From IMG/VR virus record IMGVR_UViG_3300020404_002568, positions 1-31,488 of that record: a DNA stretch of 31,488 nt; one strand, written 5' to 3'. A program made the translations under genes and the position numbers. A model generated the notes under the pieces. The model was not told the DNA's origin, searched no databases, and was given only the letters and a program-made list of their open reading frames with translations. The stretch's first letter is position 1. Each line of letters starts with the position of its first letter. Of the stretch, positions 1-9,290 are shown piece after piece. The stretch is from a virus.

Positions 1-1775
1 CCAGCAGATACTTTTGGCAGCATGATAAATTTCTTAGATGGTTGAGATAAACCACCTGATACATCTAAAACTCCATCAGGTTGAGTTGATCCAATACCCA
101 CTCTCTTAAATGTAGCATTTGCATTTAGACAATCTAAATCAACAGAATCAGTATTAACTGTAGTATTGATACCAATTTTTCTAAATGATGATATGCCAGA
201 TGTTGCATTAACATTACCTATCAAATTACCTGTAACGTTTCCAGTAAGGTCAGATGTGATTGCACTAGTATTAAGTGAACCAATTAATGTTAAATTACCA
301 CCTATTATTGCATTACCAGATACGTCAAAGTTTCCTCCAACAAAAGAATTAGCTGTGACAGTACAAACTCCAGATACAGTTAGTCTCTCTTGAGGTTGTG
401 TAACACCAATACCAAGATTACCTCCCTTAGTAAGAGTCATCAATCTGACATTATTAGAACCTTTATGCCAGTGGAAATCACCTTCAGCTCCGCTAGGATT
501 GTTTGCACTCAAATGATAATTAAAGTTACCAGTTCCATAGTTTATAATATCAAGAGACTGTGCTGAACTATATGGTGAACCTGAAGATACCAGACCATAT
601 CTAAATTCTGCATTATTAGTATTATTCACACCACTTTCTCGTCCAACAGTGATACCAGCAGTTCCTGTGTCACTTGTTATTTGTAGCTCTGTATCTCCCG
701 TTTTTCTTATATGAACATCATTTGCTGGACTATTTGTTCCAACACTGAGACTTCCAATACTATATGTCTCTGTGCTAGTGCCAACAGTTCCATTATTTTC
801 TACATTAACAAGTTCATACCAACCACCAGCATGAGAAAAGTATCCTTTTCCAGTAGCATGAACGTGAGCAAACAAACCATGATATGTACCAGGATTTGGT
901 AATGCATTTAAGTTTGCATATAATGATGGTATCTTATTCTCACCTGATACACCCTCAATTGTATTACCTAAAATTGTTGTTCCACTAACATCTAGATTAC
1001 CATTTAAGTCAATACCAGATACAGTAATGTTTGGTGAACCTGATAGATTAGCTGCTGTTCCTGAAGTATTTTGACTACCAGAACTATTAACACCAGGTAG
1101 ACTTATATCAGCAGAACCATCAAAAGGCACACCTGCAATATTCCTAGCAGTTTGTAATTTAACTGCATCGTCTGCTAGAGTCGCAGTTCCAGCGTTACCC
1201 GATACATTACCAGTGACATTACCAGTCAGATTACCAATTACATTTCCAGTTACTGCACCAGTGAGAGGTCCAACAAATGATGTAGCAGTTACTATTCCAG
1301 TTGCCTTTATATGACCATAAGAACTTATACCAACTCCCTCTGGTTGTGTATTTGGATCACCACCTACTTGTAGTGTGCTAATTGCATTTGTAGTTCCGAT
1401 ACCACAATTCTGTGATGTTAAAGCGATACCAGTTGAAGATGAAACAAATTCAGTAGTAGGTAAGTTTTGTAGATATTGACCGTCACCAAAGAATGTTACT
1501 ATTCCTCCTCCCCCAGTGCTAGTAACAACACCACTCGTTATACTAATACCTGAACCAATAATCTCTGTATAGTTAAGAGTTGTTACCGTTAAAATACCTG
1601 CTTGTGCTAACGTCGTGCTTGTTACACCAGATACGATTACATTACCTACAATATCAAGAGCCTCTGAAGGCACAGTGGTTCCGATACCAACCAAACCAGT
1701 AGGTGTTACTAACAGATTGTCTTCATCAACCTGAACACCATTCCTAAAATTGAAACTCTTCTTAATATTCGCCAT
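1..1775 (-). CDS. Virion structural / tail-fibre-like protein, C-terminus off the window (partial)
   Basis: This frame is open from an ATG at 1775 to the left edge, giving 591 visible residues with no stop. The product begins MANIKKSFNFRNG and soon reaches the 'GLVGIGTT' motif. It is rich in Gly, Thr, Ser and Asn, with repeated 'TGNVTGN' blocks, 'GIGTT'/'GIGSTQPDG' motifs and a 'LQTARNIAGVPFDGS' segment of the type common in phage tail fibres. No cysteine-rich or enzymatic motif was seen. It follows the 1931-aa fibre gene by 19 bases, with an AATAAATA late-promoter candidate at that junction. The family assignment to marine T4-like fibre or structural proteins rests on motif style, and the exact virion location is unknown. 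A C-terminal chaperone or receptor-binding domain may lie outside the window. Confidence 0.8.
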   Translation of the reverse strand, partial: MANIKKSFNFRNGVQVDEDNLLVTPTGLVGIGTTVPSEALDIVGNVIVSGVTSTTLAQAGILTVTTLNYTEIIGSGISITSGVVTSTGGGGIVTFFGDGQYLQNLPTTEFVSSSTGIALTSQNCGIGTTNAISTLQVGGDPNTQPEGVGISSYGHIKATGIVTATSFVGPLTGAVTGNVIGNLTGNVTGNVSGNAGTATLADDAVKLQTARNIAGVPFDGSADISLPGVNSSGSQNTSGTAANLSGSPNITVSGIDLNGNLDVSGTTILGNTIEGVSGENKIPSLYANLNALPNPGTYHGLFAHVHATGKGYFSHAGGWYELVNVENNGTVGTSTETYSIGSLSVGTNSPANDVHIRKTGDTELQITSDTGTAGITVGRESGVNNTNNAEFRYGLVSSGSPYSSAQSLDIINYGTGNFNYHLSANNPSGAEGDFHWHKGSNNVRLMTLTKGGNLGIGVTQPQERLTVSGVCTVTANSFVGGNFDVSGNAIIGGNLTLIGSLNTSAITSDLTGNVTGNLIGNVNATSGISSFRKIGINTTVNTDSVDLDCLNANATFKRVGIGSTQPDGVLDVSGGLSQPSKKFIMLPKVSA

Positions 1776-1791
1776 CAGTTATTTTTTTAGT

Positions 1792-1799
1792 TATTTATT
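1792..1799 (-). promoter_or_regulatory. Candidate late promoter (AATAAATA)
   Basis: On the minus strand AATAAATA lies 16 bases before the ATG at 1775 and overlaps the stop of the upstream 1931-aa gene. It differs from the T4 late consensus TATAAATA at the first base. In such an AT-rich genome a chance match is possible. Confidence 0.4.
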
Positions 1800-4700
1800 T
1801 GTTTTCAAGTGTCTTAACTTTGGCAGTAAGTTCTTTAACCGCTTCGATTAAAACAGGTATCAATCTTTCATAACGAACTGCTTTTGTCCCATCATCTCTT
1901 GTTGCAGTAATACCAGGTAATCCAAGTGCCTCAACCTCTTGTGCTAAGATACCAGTATCCATTCCCCTATTTGATTGACCCCCTTTCCAATCAAATGTAT
2001 TACCACTTAAAGAATTTATCATATTGAGTGCATTTTCTATTGGAGAAATGTTTTCTTTTAGTCGAATATCAGATGTTGAGAAAGCAATTACATCATCAGT
2101 TGCGAATAATTTTCCAGTGACCTTTGCACCATCTTGTGTGGTTTCAATTTTCTTTCCTGAATTAGTGCTACCCATCCAATATAATGCAGCAGTTCCAGTA
2201 GCGTCAAACGCTGCCATAACATCACTAGCACTTCCAGAGGTTTTGGTAACAAAGACTGATTGATCACTTTGTAAATATAAACTACCAGTTCCAACTTCTC
2301 TTACGATAGAATTTAAAGTGTCATGTACAATTTCTAAATCATCATTAGCACCTAATTTAAGTTTCTTACCATCATTCAATTTAATTTCTAAATTTGTACC
2401 TGATAATGTTGTTCCATCGAATGTAAGATTAGCAGATGTTGTGGTTGTATTAGTTCCACTATTAAATAACACTCTATTAGCATCACCAACGACATTAGTT
2501 GCGGTTGTGGCACTATCAGCATTTCCTGTAAGATTACCAGTGACATTACCTGAAATAGTAGAATTAATGTTTGTAACATTAAGTGTATTAGTAGATGCTG
2601 TAAATGTTAAGTCGCCATCAGTTGTGCCATCAGTCATCGTGCCTGATGTAAGATGAGTCATAACAATTCTTTGTGTATCTCCATTTGTACCTGATGCATT
2701 TAGTTCTGCACCAGTATTTGATAATCCAGCACCATTACCGAAAAATCCTTCGCCAGTAGCAGATGAAGCAGTTATATTTTTACCAACAAATAAATTCTCT
2801 TCAATACCTACACCACCGTTTATAACTAATGCACCAGAATCTTTGTTGGTTGAAGGAGTAGTATTATTAATTCTCACCTTTCCTTCAACGGTTACGTCAG
2901 AGTTATTCCTAACTGTGCCATTGAATGTTACAGGTCCATCAAATTGTGATAATATATTCTTAGATGATCCACCTTCTACAAGGAGTCTTTCTTTAACAAT
3001 TACTTCATCAGCAACTATACTTAAACGATTTGGGTCTTCACCTGTGATTGTAGGTACAGGTATATCAAATGTTGTCTGTTGTCCACTCGCAGATGCAATC
3101 TTCGTGTTTCCGATATAGAAATCACCCTTATCATTCATACCTGTGTAAACCACATTACCACAAGAAGTTTCTTGTGCCTGTGATAGGAACTCCTCTCTTT
3201 CACTTAACGTTCTATTTTGAAGTTGTGGTAATGCTGTTGAGTAGTTACCTGGTCCATAACCAACATATTCAAAGGTATGACCTGATGCTCTTAATATGGA
3301 TGGTCTTCTAAATTCAATTGGAAGTGGTTTAATCTTATTCAAACGAGAAGATAATAGATGAGAATCAACTCTACTACCTAATACACCACGTATTACCTGA
3401 ATTGCATTGCTTGCACCTAGTGTAGCACTAGAGACACGCATTATCTCTTCATCTACTTGCAAATAAGATCCTATAGGGAAACGTTGTCTAATGTTATCTT
3501 CAGTTGCATCTCCATTTGGTAAGAGTACTTGAATAGTTTTTGAGGTTTTGGTTATGATTTGATTTGATATTAAATATTCATGATCATAAATTGACAAACC
3601 TCTAATACCTAAATTCTCTTCACCTACATTGGATGCTGCGTTGTTAGCAGATAAACCATGCTTTAAAATATATGTTGGTGATGTTAATGCAGATGTAGTT
3701 GTTGCAGTAAATGTATTCACATCAGTTACTGTCTTAACAATAAAATCTCCAAGATTCTGATCATTATTATCCAATACCCTGAATGAATTACCAACGAGTA
3801 ATCCATGTGCTGTTGTTGTATCAAATGTTGAGACTCCATTTGAAAAAGCAGCATTACCACCAGCAACATCAACAACAGGTCCCATGTCAATAACTTGCTG
3901 ACCTTCTAAAATATCATCGCTTGTGTGTTTATGTACTGTAATCGCATTGTCAAGAGTGACACTAGATATTCTATGGTAGGAATCAGTTCCAGTTGTGATA
4001 CCTGTAACCTGAACATAGTTACCAGTAGCAGTAGATATTCCAGATGTTTCTGCTATAACGAATCCACTAGCACCACCTCCAATACCTCCAGAACTTACGT
4101 CAGAACTATCAAAGTATAATTGCTCTCCATTACCATATCCAGAACCACCAGCAGTAATTGTAGCTGCTATTGCCACACCATTTTGAACTGTAACATCAGC
4201 TGTAGCACCATCCCAATTTACATTTGTAGGAGGAGTTGATGTGTCGTTTAATAATTTAACATTATGATATGTAACCTGACCTACAGCAGGTTCATGATTT
4301 GTACCACCACCTAAATTAGCAGGTTTGATAAATTTTATTGCTCCAAAATTATGTTCTTTATCAAAGGTTAATACTGCTGTAGAACCAGAATCACTTATTG
4401 CATTAATCGTGTTAGAAACGTCAAAACCACTCATAAAGTTGTTAGTAGTTTCTCTTGTAATACTTTTCTTTAAATCGTTAGTTACTACATCACCGATTGG
4501 AAAGTTTTTAGCAAATGATGATGCTTCAGGTGGATTATCATCTACATTATCACGATCATACTCAGGATATAAATTAACAATATTTTGATTGAACTTATCA
4601 TCAGAAAATTCATTTGATGGATCAACCATCTTATTGTTAGAATTTAACACAAATAGATGATAGATACCATCTTGTACACCTTCAATATATGGTGTTATAA

Positions 4701-7590
4701 CTGTTGACCTGTATATAAACAAATTTTCATTATTATCATTTCTGTCAAATCTAGGTAGTTGATTATCTCTGGTTCCAGTATTGTTTATAAATGTTCCTGG
4801 TGAATGAGCTATACCTTCAACATCTCTATTTGAGTATTTAAATTCTTTACTATTAACTCTGTCAGTAACGATAAATGTACCATTATATGCTTTATCATCT
4901 AATCCTGTGCTGTTAAGTGAACATTTAACATTTCTAACGATAATTTGATCCCCAACATTCAAATTATGTGGTTTATCAGTTCTTACAGTAATTTTTGCTG
5001 GTGGTCCACTTATGAAATTAACATTAGATATAAATCTAGTGTTACGATCAAAATCAAAATTATTTGTTCCTATTTCAGTCTTATTAAAGTCTGAATTTGA
5101 CGCTACGTTTGTAGAACTAGAATCTTGTAGAATAAATCCGTCACTTGGATCCTTTCCATTTCTTAATTCTTTTGGTACAACATATCTTAATTTGTAAATT
5201 TTATCATCTAAACTACGATTGTCTTCTCTCCTTTTTATATAACTGATATCTTGATCACTTAATAAGCTTTTATTTTGGAAAATTGTATTCCCTGTTGCAC
5301 TTGTATGAATAAACCATTGATTAGCTGTGCTGTCAAACTGTATCGGATGTCCAGCATCATTTGGTTTTTTATCTGAAACTCTACTTATAATATTAAATTC
5401 ATCAGAATCACTAGCAACACTTTTAACAAAAATTCCGTTTTGTGCATTTGATAATGATGATGCGATTCTTATTTCATTTGACGCTAAATCTGAATCTACC
5501 CCTGAAGGAGTTGCAGTTGTTCCAGTGATTGCAAAGTATATCCTATGAGGATCTATATTTTCTGGTAAATTGCCATTATCAGCGATAATTCTTATCGTTT
5601 CTCCTGTTTGCAAACTGTGATTGGGTTGAATCAAATAAACAGATTTCTTTGAAGATGTTGTGACAGAGTGAGTTGCTTTGTATTTTTTCTCTGAGGTATC
5701 TGCTGTGGCGGTTGTTGCACCATTTGACATTACAATGACAGATTCATAAGTGCTTCCATCTTTGTCAATGAATAATTTTTCATTTACCCTTGCACCAATT
5801 CGATAACCTTGAGCAAAGTGTGATGGTGGTTCAGTTACATCATTTTGACTCAATAAGTAAAATTTGGTCGCAGACGTAGGAGTTGGATCGATTTGTAAAT
5901 AGTCAATTTTTTGTTCAGCAGTTACAACTGAACGTGGATTGATAATTGAAGTGACAAATCCCTTATCATCTTTTGCAAATGCTTCTTTCTTAAATCCGTC
6001 TGCTGTGAGTGCAAAAGTACCAAAGTTAGAGTTAGAGTTTGTAATAGATGCGTCAGCACCATCTATCATGTTAAAATGACTGTGGAAACCAATTGCGAAT
6101 ACTGATACAATCTGTACGACAGCATCATTACTTACTTTAATATGGGTTGTGCGGAATCCTTTTCTATAATTTGCTTCTTGATCTAAATGATATACTGTTT
6201 CTGGATTTGTTGATGCAGATTCTGATGCTAGTAGTTCGCCAGTTTGTTTATCAAATACGATACCACTATATCTACGATTTGTTTTATCATATTTTACAAA
6301 TGCCCTGTCATCTTTTTGTAAGGAGACAGCAGTAAATTGAGCAACAACCATTGATTTAAATCCTGTTGCTTTCTTACCATCAGCATGCATACCTTGCATA
6401 CCAAATACGGAACGCATTGAGATATTAAAGATATAGGGAGATGCACCTGATACTGTATCAGTTTCAACAAGAACTTGTGCATTTGCAGAACTTAACCCAC
6501 CAACTTCACCAGCAGGTAAATTAGCTCTTACAAATGGTAAAAGATAAGTGAATGAATTATCATTAATAATACTTGAAACCTTTGTGGATATATTATAATC
6601 AGCGACATTGACTCCTCTTATCTTTATTGGTGTTCCACCTGTAAAATTATGAGGTAATGCTGTGGTTACAGTCACCACCTGTCCTGGTGTTGCACCGTCA
6701 CCTGATTCTATTTTTGTTATATTGAGTGGGTCTGTAGCAAAAGCTCCAACAATTTCAAACTCTGGTCTTTGTGGGGCAAATCCTTTGGGAGCAGTGGGAT
6801 ATTTTTGAGTTATCTCTCTATTTGCGGAAGCCTTATTATATGCGTTTGATAATTTACTATAGTAAATGTCTAAATCAGTTAAATCGCTGTATTGAGATAT
6901 CTTATTAACTCCATCAGCATATTCAAAGCATGTTAATTTGTGGTGAGAGAATGTAGGTTTTGATTTATTTGCATTGCTAAAGTTAACTGGATCAGTATAA
7001 ACTGTCTCTAATTCATTGCCATCAAAAATGGTAAACTGCCAAAAATAACAAGCACCTGTTATACGAAATATTGCACTTTCTTTAACATCATTATCTGTTG
7101 GGTTAGGGACATACTTTGGTCTTATCTTAGTCTTTCTTAAATCTAAACCAACAATTGAAGTTCCTCTAGGAACTACAACACCACCATTAACACTATTAAA
7201 TTTGTAAAGTATGTTGTCCTCTTGTGTTAAATCAAAATTAGAATCTAATGTTAAAGATAAAGTATTAATTGCTCCTGTTGAGTCTCCACCTGGACTGATT
7301 GCTCTTGCTTGTCCTAACTCTGACCTTATACCAAAACCTGGCCTGTTATCAACTATATGTTCACCAGGAAATAGAAGTATCGTTGTTCTTTCTACAAAAT
7401 CATTATCATTACCCTTTAAATATGAAAATCTAGCGGCTTCTATCATCGCCCTTTGAATCGTTTTAAAGGGTTTTGTTAAGGAATTTCCTTGATTTTCAAT
7501 ACCATCGGTTGAATCAAGATCATTTGGATTCACATAAAGTATACGTCCTTCAGCGTTCTTTATGAAATTCTCTAGCTTATTAAGAGGCAT
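1795..7590 (-). CDS. Giant tail-fibre-like protein with C-terminal S74 chaperone domain
   Basis: This is a 1931-aa virion protein. Residues from about 10 to 560 look like a pectate-lyase-type beta-helix (N-terminal 'RILYVNPND', then 'NSNSNFGTFALTADGF' near 515-532). The middle has several 'HNFTGG'/'HNLNVGD'/'HGLLVGN' beta modules, a Gly-rich 'GGSGYG' module near 1150, and an 'HTFEYVGYG...NDKGDFYIG' domain near 1433-1494. The last ~95 residues contain 'TSDIRLKENI', 'DTGILAQEVEALG' and a terminal coiled coil. This is the intramolecular chaperone of endosialidase (peptidase S74) family, which trimerises fibres and normally cuts itself off at a Ser near the domain start (about 1838-1840). The beta-helix and 'FEYVG' domains are shared with the 1180-aa protein at 14661-18203. 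ATG at 7590 is preceded only by an A-rich stretch. It is probably a long or side tail fibre; receptor unknown. Confidence 0.85.
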   Translation of the reverse strand: MPLNKLENFIKNAEGRILYVNPNDLDSTDGIENQGNSLTKPFKTIQRAMIEAARFSYLKGNDNDFVERTTILLFPGEHIVDNRPGFGIRSELGQARAISPGGDSTGAINTLSLTLDSNFDLTQEDNILYKFNSVNGGVVVPRGTSIVGLDLRKTKIRPKYVPNPTDNDVKESAIFRITGACYFWQFTIFDGNELETVYTDPVNFSNANKSKPTFSHHKLTCFEYADGVNKISQYSDLTDLDIYYSKLSNAYNKASANREITQKYPTAPKGFAPQRPEFEIVGAFATDPLNITKIESGDGATPGQVVTVTTALPHNFTGGTPIKIRGVNVADYNISTKVSSIINDNSFTYLLPFVRANLPAGEVGGLSSANAQVLVETDTVSGASPYIFNISMRSVFGMQGMHADGKKATGFKSMVVAQFTAVSLQKDDRAFVKYDKTNRRYSGIVFDKQTGELLASESASTNPETVYHLDQEANYRKGFRTTHIKVSNDAVVQIVSVFAIGFHSHFNMIDGADASITNSNSNFGTFALTADGFKKEAFAKDDKGFVTSIINPRSVVTAEQKIDYLQIDPTPTSATKFYLLSQNDVTEPPSHFAQGYRIGARVNEKLFIDKDGSTYESVIVMSNGATTATADTSEKKYKATHSVTTSSKKSVYLIQPNHSLQTGETIRIIADNGNLPENIDPHRIYFAITGTTATPSGVDSDLASNEIRIASSLSNAQNGIFVKSVASDSDEFNIISRVSDKKPNDAGHPIQFDSTANQWFIHTSATGNTIFQNKSLLSDQDISYIKRREDNRSLDDKIYKLRYVVPKELRNGKDPSDGFILQDSSSTNVASNSDFNKTEIGTNNFDFDRNTRFISNVNFISGPPAKITVRTDKPHNLNVGDQIIVRNVKCSLNSTGLDDKAYNGTFIVTDRVNSKEFKYSNRDVEGIAHSPGTFINNTGTRDNQLPRFDRNDNNENLFIYRSTVITPYIEGVQDGIYHLFVLNSNNKMVDPSNEFSDDKFNQNIVNLYPEYDRDNVDDNPPEASSFAKNFPIGDVVTNDLKKSITRETTNNFMSGFDVSNTINAISDSGSTAVLTFDKEHNFGAIKFIKPANLGGGTNHEPAVGQVTYHNVKLLNDTSTPPTNVNWDGATADVTVQNGVAIAATITAGGSGYGNGEQLYFDSSDVSSGGIGGGASGFVIAETSGISTATGNYVQVTGITTGTDSYHRISSVTLDNAITVHKHTSDDILEGQQVIDMGPVVDVAGGNAAFSNGVSTFDTTTAHGLLVGNSFRVLDNNDQNLGDFIVKTVTDVNTFTATTTSALTSPTYILKHGLSANNAASNVGEENLGIRGLSIYDHEYLISNQIITKTSKTIQVLLPNGDATEDNIRQRFPIGSYLQVDEEIMRVSSATLGASNAIQVIRGVLGSRVDSHLLSSRLNKIKPLPIEFRRPSILRASGHTFEYVGYGPGNYSTALPQLQNRTLSEREEFLSQAQETSCGNVVYTGMNDKGDFYIGNTKIASASGQQTTFDIPVPTITGEDPNRLSIVADEVIVKERLLVEGGSSKNILSQFDGPVTFNGTVRNNSDVTVEGKVRINNTTPSTNKDSGALVINGGVGIEENLFVGKNITASSATGEGFFGNGAGLSNTGAELNASGTNGDTQRIVMTHLTSGTMTDGTTDGDLTFTASTNTLNVTNINSTISGNVTGNLTGNADSATTATNVVGDANRVLFNSGTNTTTTSANLTFDGTTLSGTNLEIKLNDGKKLKLGANDDLEIVHDTLNSIVREVGTGSLYLQSDQSVFVTKTSGSASDVMAAFDATGTAALYWMGSTNSGKKIETTQDGAKVTGKLFATDDVIAFSTSDIRLKENISPIENALNMINSLSGNTFDWKGGQSNRGMDTGILAQEVEALGLPGITATRDDGTKAVRYERLIPVLIEAVKELTAKVKTLENK

Positions 7591-7639
7591 CTTTTTTATC
7601 TACTATAAATTTGATGGCAAGACCATACAATACTAGGTC

Positions 7640-7646
7640 TATTTAG
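7640..7646 (-). promoter_or_regulatory. Candidate late promoter (CTAAATA) before the 1931-aa fibre
   Basis: The 80-base gap at 7591-7670 holds CTAAATA on the minus strand, about 50 bases before the start at 7590. It is flanked by the short inverted arms CTAGG and CCTAG. The same CTAAATA heptamer recurs in other gaps of this window, which supports it as a variant of the T4 late -10 element. Confidence 0.4.
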
Positions 7647-7670
7647 CTTCCTAGTCGTGTCATCGTTTAG

Positions 7671-7865
7671 TTACTTGTCTTTTTGAGTTGTCAATTCTTT
7701 GTAAATAATTGACTCTGGAGGTAGTAATTGATCACATACTCTGAGTACTCTCATAAACTCATCAATTGTAACACATGATATTAATCTTTTATCTCCATTC
7801 TCACTTAAAAGAGCGAAAGAGCGAGAACAAATATCAATTTCTACATTGAGAACAAAGTCGTTCAT
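7671..7865 (-). CDS. Small conserved-looking hypothetical protein
   Basis: This is a 64-aa protein starting MNDFVLNVEIDICSRSF and ending in a charged tail. I do not recognise a domain. It has alternating hydrophobic residues compatible with a small alpha/beta fold, no signal peptide and no membrane segment. It lies 43 bases after the prolyl-hydroxylase-type gene on the same strand and before the promoter candidate of the giant fibre gene. It fills a gap that would otherwise be about 320 bases with the same strand and packing as its neighbours, so it is probably real. No strong Shine-Dalgarno is visible, as for most genes here. Confidence 0.6.
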   Translation of the reverse strand: MNDFVLNVEIDICSRSFALLSENGDKRLISCVTIDEFMRVLRVCDQLLPPESIIYKELTTQKDK

Positions 7866-7908
7866 GTCCGTATATGAATAACCTATTATAGTTTATGTAT
7901 GTAAATTG

Positions 7909-8493
7909 TCAAGCTTGAACTGCATAATACCAAGTAACAGCTACTCTTTTACATCCTCTCATCACTGGTTCACCTGCATGAGGAAAAGTCCAATTAGATG
8001 GAAATATCAAAGCATATCCTGGTTTTGGTTTTAATGTAGCATGGGTAAATGCTGTACCTCCACCATCAAATCCATCCGTAAGATATGTAATTACAGATAT
8101 TTGTCGATGATACTGTTCCATTTCACGATTATCTGCTGCATCATGATGAAATCCATATTCCTGTGTCTTTTCATATTGTAAAATTTGTATTCTCTCCCTC
8201 CAAGATCTAGTACCAACTCCACCAGGAATTGGATAATATGAAAATATATCATGAATCTTTCCCACCCTTCTTCTATATTCATCTAATCCCTCATTCATCT
8301 TTACATGAAGTTTTTTTGTAATATCAACCTCATCATCTAGTACTAAACCAGTGCTAGTTCGACCAGCACTTAAAATTTCTGACTTGTCATTAAAGATTGG
8401 ACAAGGTGAAAATGTTAATGTATCAATAAATTTATTAAGTTCTTGAACTTCATCTTGCTCAAGTATTTTAATAATCTGTATAAGTTCATTCAT
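7909..8493 (-). CDS. 2-oxoglutarate/Fe(II) oxygenase, prolyl-4-hydroxylase type
   Basis: This is a 194-aa enzyme. The iron-binding set is visible: His116-x-Asp118 in 'YGFHHDAADN', distal His172 in 'FPHAGEPV', and basic residues for 2-oxoglutarate at Arg179/Lys182/Arg183. Between them are 'ISVITYLTDGFDGGGTAF' and 'PKPGYALIFPS', the usual double-stranded beta-helix strands of the P4H family. Such enzymes hydroxylate proline using O2, Fe(II) and 2-oxoglutarate. Two nearby genes encode Gly-Pro-Pro collagen-like arrays, so these fibre proteins are plausible substrates (inference). The frame is open further upstream, to 8550, but that would overlap the preceding gene by 53 bases. ATG at 8493, four bases after the upstream stop, fits the tight packing and is preferred. 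2OG-Fe(II) oxygenases are recurrent in marine T4-like phages. Confidence 0.85.
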   Translation of the reverse strand: MNELIQIIKILEQDEVQELNKFIDTLTFSPCPIFNDKSEILSAGRTSTGLVLDDEVDITKKLHVKMNEGLDEYRRRVGKIHDIFSYYPIPGGVGTRSWRERIQILQYEKTQEYGFHHDAADNREMEQYHRQISVITYLTDGFDGGGTAFTHATLKPKPGYALIFPSNWTFPHAGEPVMRGCKRVAVTWYYAVQA

Positions 8494-8497
8494 ATTA

Positions 8498-8725
8498 TTA
8501 TATTGTTGTTCCGTATCCAATTTGCGGAATCCACATATTATTGGTATCACCTGATGTCGTTCCTATTCCTACTCCTCCACTATTATACTTCCATCCTATT
8601 CCAGACACTGTTGATGCAATTGCAACAAAACCATCTAATGGTGCCCATTTATTAGTGTCACCATCCCATTCAACGCTATTTTCTACAATTTTTGTGCTTG
8701 CGTTAATAATATGATAATTAGTCAT
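8498..8725 (-). CDS. Small fibre-associated hypothetical protein
   Basis: This is a 75-aa protein beginning MTNYHIINASTKIVENSVEW, with 'WDGDTNKWAPLDG', 'GIGWKYNSGGVGIGTT' and a C-terminal 'GYGTTI'. The Trp/Gly/Asn-rich beta style resembles short phage tail proteins, and the 'GVGIGTT' motif is shared with large fibre proteins in this window. ATG at 8725 is four bases after the upstream oxygenase-like stop, with AAAGAA before it, and its stop is four bases before the prolyl-hydroxylase start. Its position between two oxygenase-like genes and downstream of collagen-like fibres suggests a small fibre component or accessory. The function is unknown. Confidence 0.7.
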   Translation of the reverse strand: MTNYHIINASTKIVENSVEWDGDTNKWAPLDGFVAIASTVSGIGWKYNSGGVGIGTTSGDTNNMWIPQIGYGTTI

Positions 8726-8729
8726 TTCT

Positions 8730-9287
8730 TTAATTAAGTGTATTATTTATTTCAGGTGGATTGATACGATATCCAAAACTTATTCGGACACAATCACTAC
8801 CTACACAATGCCAGAAATATGGTGGTTTGTCAAATACATTAAATTCTCTGATAGTTATACCTCTATCATCATAGTCTGTGATTATTTCTTTTGTATCAGG
8901 ATGTCTATATCTAAAAAATGATTTTTTATCTTCGGATGCGTAAGTAATGTATAGTCTTTTACAAGGCACATTATAGTTGGTGTGCCACCCTAGATATCCA
9001 GTTGGAGGATAGATTATAAAACCACCTGAAATTACATCATCTTGTCCAACCATTTTTTTTATCTCTGGTATAAATTCATCTGCTATACTTCGATCAAATA
9101 TTTTAGCATTTTTAGGAGGAATAAAATCATACTCATCAAAATTTGGCAATTTAAATGCATCTTCCCAATCTTTATCGAAATCGAAACCTCTAATAATAGA
9201 GCTACCAATAACCCTATTGATTAAACTCATATCGAACAACCGTTCAATAGATGAACTATCATATGGGTTTCTTTTATAAGAAAACAT
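8730..9287 (-). CDS. Putative 2-oxoglutarate-oxygenase-like protein with atypical iron motif
   Basis: This is a 185-aa protein. The C-terminal half has the pattern of a cupin-type oxygenase: 'GWHTNYNVPCKRLYITYA' (His102-Thr-Asn104), a strand region, then 'FWHCVGSDCVRISFGYR' with a distal His160 and Arg168. Ordinary 2OG-Fe(II) oxygenases use His-x-Asp...His. Here the Asp is replaced by Asn104. The 'HT......RL' spacing recalls aspartyl/asparaginyl beta-hydroxylases, which bind iron without the carboxylate (family knowledge; the assignment is inference). The ATG at 9287 lies three bases after the stop of the collagen-like adhesin and the stop lies four bases before the next gene, so it is probably co-expressed with them. 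A role in modifying the fibres is possible. A degenerate, non-catalytic cupin is the alternative. Confidence 0.6.
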   Translation of the reverse strand: MFSYKRNPYDSSSIERLFDMSLINRVIGSSIIRGFDFDKDWEDAFKLPNFDEYDFIPPKNAKIFDRSIADEFIPEIKKMVGQDDVISGGFIIYPPTGYLGWHTNYNVPCKRLYITYASEDKKSFFRYRHPDTKEIITDYDDRGITIREFNVFDKPPYFWHCVGSDCVRISFGYRINPPEINNTLN

Positions 9288-9290
9288 AAA

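Noticed and set aside
8494-8550. Longer N-terminus for the prolyl-hydroxylase-type gene (start at 8550)
   Set aside because: It would overlap the preceding gene by 53 bases, and the extra residues do not resemble the family. ATG at 8493 fits the packing.
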